DNA of 64,000 bases, taken from Bacteroidota bacterium. GTDB taxonomy: Bacteria; Bacteroidota; Bacteroidia; Flavobacteriales_D; Crocinitomicaceae. Location of the stretch: NCBI GenBank assembly GCA_006226425.1, contig SBGX01000031.1, positions 124,001 through 188,000 on the forward strand, written 5' to 3'. Position numbers and translations under genes: made by a program. Of the stretch, positions 60,008 to 64,000 are shown piece after piece. The stretch's first letter is position 1, and each line of letters begins with the position of its first letter. The notes below the pieces were generated by a model, which did no database searches, was not told the origin of the DNA, and saw only the letters and a program-made list of their open reading frames with translations.

Positions 60008-61165
60008 TTAAGTAGCTGGCTTGTAATCTTTTTTGTCGATGATCATTTTGGAAAGAATCTCACAAAGGATTTCGGAAGTACCTCCTCCAATCGGCCCTAA
60101 GCGGCTATCTCTCAACAAACGAGCCATCGGGTACTCTTCCATGTATCCATATCCTCCCAGGAACTGTAAGCAATCATAAATCACCTCATCTGCAATTCTG
60201 GTCGCATTCAACTTGGACATACTCGCCTCTTTCACAACATACTCCCCGTCATTCAATCGCTTGGCCGTCACGTAATTGAAGGTCTTGACAATCTCGACAT
60301 CCGATGCCATTTTTGCAATCCGGTGACGAATCGCCTGAAACTCATCCACTCTTTTTCCGAATGCCTTACGATCCGAAATATACTGAAGTACATATTCAAT
60401 AGCGTATTCAGCCCGGGCGTGTGCATTAATTCCCATTACCAATCGCTCCAGCGCAAAATGCTGCATGATGTAGAAAAATCCATTATCCTTCTCACCCATC
60501 AGGTGTGATGCGGGAATCCGGACATTGTCGAAAGCAATTTCTGCCGTATCAGAAGCTCTCCACCCCAGTTTATCCAACTTGGAAGAAGAAATTCCCGGAG
60601 CATCCCGATCGATCAGGAAAATACTGATTCCCTTGGCTCCTTTTTCGGGAGTCGTTTTAGCGGCAACAATCAGATAATCACTGTAAACCCCATTGGTAAT
60701 GAAAGTTTTGGACCCGTTAATCACGTATTCATCGCCCTCCAGTACGGCCGTAGTTCTCATGGCTGCCACATCCGAACCTCCAAATGGTTCTGTGATACAC
60801 AAACAGCCTATCATCTCTCCAGTGATACTCGCCGATAAATATTTTTGCTTGATTTCTTCAGAACCTTCAGCTTTCAAATGCGTCATTGCCAGGTATGCAT
60901 GCGCCCACATGGCTGCGGCAAAACCTCCCGAATGAATTCGCTGCATTTCTTCCAAAAAGATGACCGTAAAGAAAAGATCGAGGTCCAAACCTCCGTACTC
61001 TTCCGGGCAATTAATTCCAAAATAACCCATTTCACCGAACTTTTCCCAAATAAATCGGTCAATAGTCCCGGTTTCTTCCCATTTTTCAATGTGTGGTACT
61101 ACTTCTTTTTGCAGAAAATCTCTAAAACCTTGTCTGAATTGTTGATGTTCCTCGGTAAAAAACAT
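60008..61165 (-). CDS. Acyl-CoA dehydrogenase
   Basis: A 385-residue FAD enzyme of beta-oxidation. I start at the ATG at 61165 (MFFTEEHQQFRQGFRDFL), where the family begins; the longer form would overlap the -7 box. CLCITEPFGGSDVAAM, GSKTFITNG and GWRASDTAEIAFDNVRIP are intact. The C-terminal position of the usual base Glu reads IGGGTSEI, that is, without Glu. As in long-chain and isovaleryl enzymes, the base is expected in the helix ARAEYAIEYVLQYI instead, where a Glu is present. Preference for long or branched chains is therefore likely. Confidence 0.92.
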   Translation of the reverse strand: MFFTEEHQQFRQGFRDFLQKEVVPHIEKWEETGTIDRFIWEKFGEMGYFGINCPEEYGGLDLDLFFTVIFLEEMQRIHSGGFAAAMWAHAYLAMTHLKAEGSEEIKQKYLSASITGEMIGCLCITEPFGGSDVAAMRTTAVLEGDEYVINGSKTFITNGVYSDYLIVAAKTTPEKGAKGISIFLIDRDAPGISSSKLDKLGWRASDTAEIAFDNVRIPASHLMGEKDNGFFYIMQHFALERLVMGINAHARAEYAIEYVLQYISDRKAFGKRVDEFQAIRHRIAKMASDVEIVKTFNYVTAKRLNDGEYVVKEASMSKLNATRIADEVIYDCLQFLGGYGYMEEYPMARLLRDSRLGPIGGGTSEILCEILSKMIIDKKDYKPAT

Positions 61166-61186
61166 GCTTTTGTGGTAATTTTTGTA

Positions 61187-61216
61187 CAAAAATAACTCGT
61201 TTTAGCAAACATGCAA
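61187..61216 (-). promoter_or_regulatory. Promoter of the acyl-CoA dehydrogenase gene
   Basis: On the minus strand TTG (61214-61216), 19 bp, then TATTTTTG (61187-61194). Predicted start near 61183, leader about 18 nt. Confidence 0.7.
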
Positions 61217-61233
61217 GCCTAGCAGCCACCTTC

Positions 61234-63273
61234 TTACAATTTTTGTATCATAAAATCGGTCCGACGATTAATCGCCCGGCTATTATAATCCTTGTTCGGC
61301 ACTTTTGGACGTGTTTCTCCAAATCCCTTAGCACTTAGGCGTTTTCCCTCCACTCCCAATTCGATCAGGTATTTCTTCACGGACTGGGCACGATTTTCGG
61401 ACAATTTCATGTTTTCCGCATCATTCCCGACGTCATCCGTATGTCCCTGAATCATAATGGTTATGGACTCATTTTCCTGAAGGAAGCGGGCAAATTGCTG
61501 CAAAATAAACTTGGATTTCTTTGTCAGTGAATAAGAACTGGTCTCAAACAAAATATCGTTGATCGTATAAGCTTCTCCTTCCTTCAATGGTTTTACATCC
61601 ATTTTCTTCCCCCGAACTACCGTCTTTGCGGTCAAATCTTCTTTTGTCACCAGCTTGGAATCAAAGGCATGTCCCTCTTTCTTCACACTCACCATCACAT
61701 CCTGTGGTTTGTCCAACTTTACGATCGCCGCATACTTCCCATCATCGCCGTTCACCTTTACTTTCTCCACTTTCCCGTCTTCGTAGGCTACTTCAATGGT
61801 TGCATCGGACACTGGCTTTCCATCATCCCCCTTCAAATCTCCTTTGATCATCGCTACTGGCTTTGGTCGTGCTTCCGGATACAACTCGAACTGATAAATA
61901 TTCCAATCTCCACCAACACGTGAAGAGAAATAGGCCAGTTTCCCGTTTGTGGATACAAACACCCCGATTTCATCTGCCTTACTATTGATGGGATAACCAA
62001 TATTTACGGGTGTATCCCAACTTCCGTTTTTCATCCGCGAGATAAAAATATCAAGGCCTCCGATACCTTTTCTTTTGTCCGAAGAAGAAGATACGAAGTA
62101 CAAAGTCTCCGAATCCTGATGCAAGAAGGGACTTTTGTCCTTTCCTTCCGTATTCAGTACATCAACTGGACGTCCCTCCGACCATGCTCCGTCTGCATCC
62201 CGGGTAGCCATGTAAATATCTTCCATTTGTGTATCCGGTCTCAGGGCCGTATAAAACAAGGTATTTCCATCGGCTGAAAGTGTCGGTTGTGCTTCCCATC
62301 CGGTTTTTGTATTGATTCCTGGCCCCATATTTTCCAGTGGAGTCCATTCAAAATCATTCCCTCCGGTTCCCGAACGCTTAAATTCGGTGATGTAGAGATC
62401 GCAATTCATGTAATCCCTCCCACTGACTGGCTCATTTTTACAGGCACAAATGATCATCTCTTTGTTATCTACAGACATGGTTGCCGCACCGTAGCTGGCA
62501 AAGGAGCCATCATTAAATGGTTTCTTAAAGGGTTTTCCACGATCGAATTCAGCGTCCATATCCGTTCGTTCTGAAAAAGTGAACTCTTCCACCACATTGG
62601 AAACCATATCTCCCAGATTTCGGCGGTCCAGTTTCCGGGTGTAGAACATCAACTCATTGTCCGGAGAAATCATTGGGAAATACTCGCCATCTGCCGTGCA
62701 GACGTTCTTTACCATCACCGGGCTAAAGGGGACTTCCTTCGTTTTCAACTGTTGATCACTCTCCAATTGTTTGATCACGGCCTGTACATCCTGCAACTTT
62801 TTGTCGTGATCTTCAGAATATCGTCCCATATCCGAATGATTGTAATTCAGGAATTGCTTGAAATAACTAATCGCTTCATCCACCTCATTCTGATTGTAAT
62901 TGATGACTCCCAGATAATAGCTGCAATTGGCGTGATAATCGGAACAATGAGAAAGGGCTTCCTTCAGGAGGGCCTCTGCTTTCTTAAAACTCCGGTCTCC
63001 GGCGGCCTGATTCGGAATTTGACGTTCATAAAAAGATAAACCCTGATTATAGGCATACATCCCAAACTCGTAATAAGCCATGGCGTTATCCGGAGCCTCC
63101 TTCATGGCCTCTGAGAATTTCTCTGCTGCCAACTGAGGAGTACCGGCATTCTGTCCAGCCTGAATCAGTTTAAGAACTTTTTTGGGCGGGGCCAAACACG
63201 ATTCATCTTCTTCCTGTCCAAAACTACATAAGACCGATCCCAACGCCAGTAATGCAAGGTAAATTTTCCCCAT
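61234..63273 (-). CDS. PorE-like OmpA-family protein (TPR-PD40-CRD-OmpA)
   Basis: A 679-residue exported protein (signal peptide ending LCSFGQ). In order it has TPR-like helices (about 25-165: AMAYYEFGMYAYNQGLSFYERQ), PD40 blades (about 190-450: FPMISPDNELMFYTRK, QPTLSADGNTLFYTALRPD), a carboxypeptidase-regulatory-like module (about 470-550: MIKGDLKGDDGKPVSDATIEVAYEDG), and an OmpA domain (about 565-679) with QGHTDDVG and SENRAQSVKKYL. This is the domain order of PorE, which tethers the T9SS ring to peptidoglycan. Because a second protein of similar build is encoded at 39854, assignment as the actual PorE is uncertain. Confidence 0.87.
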   Translation of the reverse strand: MGKIYLALLALGSVLCSFGQEEDESCLAPPKKVLKLIQAGQNAGTPQLAAEKFSEAMKEAPDNAMAYYEFGMYAYNQGLSFYERQIPNQAAGDRSFKKAEALLKEALSHCSDYHANCSYYLGVINYNQNEVDEAISYFKQFLNYNHSDMGRYSEDHDKKLQDVQAVIKQLESDQQLKTKEVPFSPVMVKNVCTADGEYFPMISPDNELMFYTRKLDRRNLGDMVSNVVEEFTFSERTDMDAEFDRGKPFKKPFNDGSFASYGAATMSVDNKEMIICACKNEPVSGRDYMNCDLYITEFKRSGTGGNDFEWTPLENMGPGINTKTGWEAQPTLSADGNTLFYTALRPDTQMEDIYMATRDADGAWSEGRPVDVLNTEGKDKSPFLHQDSETLYFVSSSSDKRKGIGGLDIFISRMKNGSWDTPVNIGYPINSKADEIGVFVSTNGKLAYFSSRVGGDWNIYQFELYPEARPKPVAMIKGDLKGDDGKPVSDATIEVAYEDGKVEKVKVNGDDGKYAAIVKLDKPQDVMVSVKKEGHAFDSKLVTKEDLTAKTVVRGKKMDVKPLKEGEAYTINDILFETSSYSLTKKSKFILQQFARFLQENESITIMIQGHTDDVGNDAENMKLSENRAQSVKKYLIELGVEGKRLSAKGFGETRPKVPNKDYNSRAINRRTDFMIQKL

Positions 63274-63486
63274 TTATTTCGATTTTTTTCTGATTATTCT
63301 GTTCTATAACAAAAGTCGTACCCAATTAGATATAATACAAAATAACGGCTTTGGTTACGGGAAATTTTGCCCGAACTTTCTTTTTTTTAAACAGTAAATT
63401 GTGGGTAGATCGGCTTTTTTGATCCATTAGTCTTTTTTAACAGTGTGATGTCATGTCTTTTCAGGGGAAAATCGTAAACTTGTCCT

Positions 63487-64000
63487 ATGATGCGCGTACT
63501 ATTTCTTTCTTCAATACTCCTTCTGACTTCTGCCCTCTTCGGGCAGGAAAAAGACAGTGTGAGGCTGATCCAGCTTTCAGGAGTGGTGGTTTCAAGTGAC
63601 AGTCTGGAGCAATTGCCCTTTACCACCGTGTATGATCGGGGAAGTAAGCGCGGTACCGTGGCTGATTACTATGGTTTTTTCTCCATGGTAGTTTTTCCTG
63701 GAGATACACTCATGTTCAGCTACTACGGCTATAAAACAAGTTCTTTCATTGTGCCGGATACCCTGACCGACAATCGCTATTCGATCATCCACATGATGCA
63801 TCAGGACACCATTAATCTCCCTACAGTTACTGTTTATCCCTGGCCTTCCCGGGAAGACTTTGCACGTGCTTTCCTGGAAATGAAGCCTTACGATGATGCC
63901 TTGCGAAGAGCTCAAAAACAGCTTTCTGGAGAAAGTCTGGCCTTTGTGGCTGCCCGTATGTCCAGCGACGCATCACTATCAGCCGGCTGGGAACAAAATC
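63487..64000 (+). CDS. Partial exported protein with carboxypeptidase-like domain (cut by window end)
   Basis: An open reading frame of at least 171 codons from the ATG at 63487 to the window end. It starts with a signal peptide (MMRVLFLSSILLLTSALFGQ) and continues into a carboxypeptidase D regulatory-like domain: VRLIQLSGVVVSSDSLEQLPFTTVYD, then RGTVADYYGFFSMVVFPGDTLMFSYYGYK. The segment after residue 110 (WPSREDFARAFLEMK) appears in a common family of Flavobacteriales envelope proteins with this domain. A TAAACTTG -7-like box ends 4 bp before the ATG, so the mRNA may be leaderless. The rest of the gene is outside the window. Confidence 0.75.
   Translation, partial: MMRVLFLSSILLLTSALFGQEKDSVRLIQLSGVVVSSDSLEQLPFTTVYDRGSKRGTVADYYGFFSMVVFPGDTLMFSYYGYKTSSFIVPDTLTDNRYSIIHMMHQDTINLPTVTVYPWPSREDFARAFLEMKPYDDALRRAQKQLSGESLAFVAARMSSDASLSAGWEQN

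Noticed and set aside
60008-61165. Acyl-CoA dehydrogenase as inactive because the usual catalytic Glu reads Gly (IGGGTSEI)
   Set aside because: Long-chain and isovaleryl-type enzymes keep the base in another helix, and a Glu is present at that place (ARAEYAIEY).
1-64000. CRISPR array, rRNA operon, transposase, integrase, prophage
   Set aside because: No regularly spaced repeats, rRNA sequence, or transposase/integrase reading frames were seen. The tRNA-linked island therefore lacks its own mobility gene in this window.

Overview
The window reads as a chromosomal segment of a Bacteroidota bacterium, most likely from the order Flavobacteriales. The pointers are a type IX secretion (T9SS) sorting domain, a TonB receptor followed by a DUF4249 lipoprotein, DUF3078, DUF6702 and DUF2461 families, bacillithiol deacetylase BshB1, a fused CcsBA cytochrome c maturation protein, PorE-like TPR/PD40/OmpA proteins, and many promoters of the Bacteroidota type (TTTG or TTG, about 19-21 bp, then TAnnTTTG). 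Starts in this group rarely carry Shine-Dalgarno sites, so I placed starts using signal peptides, domain borders, gene overlaps and distance from the -7 box.

Layout: 0.1-3.4 kb holds a tiny T9SS-sorted protein coupled to a large G8/beta-helix protein. 3.6-6.2 kb holds truA and a membrane gene converging on rpsP-rimM. 6.3-10.8 kb is ccsBA, a glutathione peroxidase and bshB1. 10.8-12.1 kb (minus) is mscL and a DUF3078 protein. 12.3-18.3 kb is a tight run of a GH3 lipoprotein, a YdeI/DUF1905 protein, an outer-membrane barrel, an M16 peptidase and YqgE. 18.4-26.8 kb runs from a PRYY membrane protein and mutL through two rhomboids, an EEP phosphatase, a lipoprotein, a YciO-type protein, a GATase, an SpmA/B-like protein and a helical-repeat protein. 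26.9-36 kb holds lhgO, usp-cvfB, DUF6702-M1 peptidase-DEAD helicase, a second DEAD helicase and a PabA/TrpG amidotransferase. 36-44 kb holds ridA, a composite glycosyltransferase, an E2 acyltransferase, an OmpA/PD40 protein, an exonuclease, a FAH protein and a DinB-like protein.

The accessory part is 44.0-46.7 kb. An intact tRNA-His is followed by a duplicated terminator, a broken tRNA-His 3' fragment, a markedly AT-rich gene for a DUF6119 (TIGR04141, sporadically distributed) protein, and a second copy of the terminator repeat. This is the best candidate for a poorly described, probably horizontally acquired system, possibly phage defence. Next to it lies a TetR-controlled secretion cassette (small membrane protein, ABC exporter, HlyD, TolC). 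Its ABC ATPase lacks the usual catalytic Glu (replaced by Gln) and the Q-loop Gln.

52.2-64 kb returns to ordinary chromosome: a dicarboxylate symporter, DUF2461, a TPMT-like methyltransferase, a small lipoprotein, TonB receptor + DUF4249, DUF547 + periplasmic rhodanese, an acyl-CoA dehydrogenase, a PorE-like protein, and the start of a gene cut by the window end. I see no rRNA, CRISPR array, transposase or integrase. All product names are by recognition of motifs and order, without database searches.
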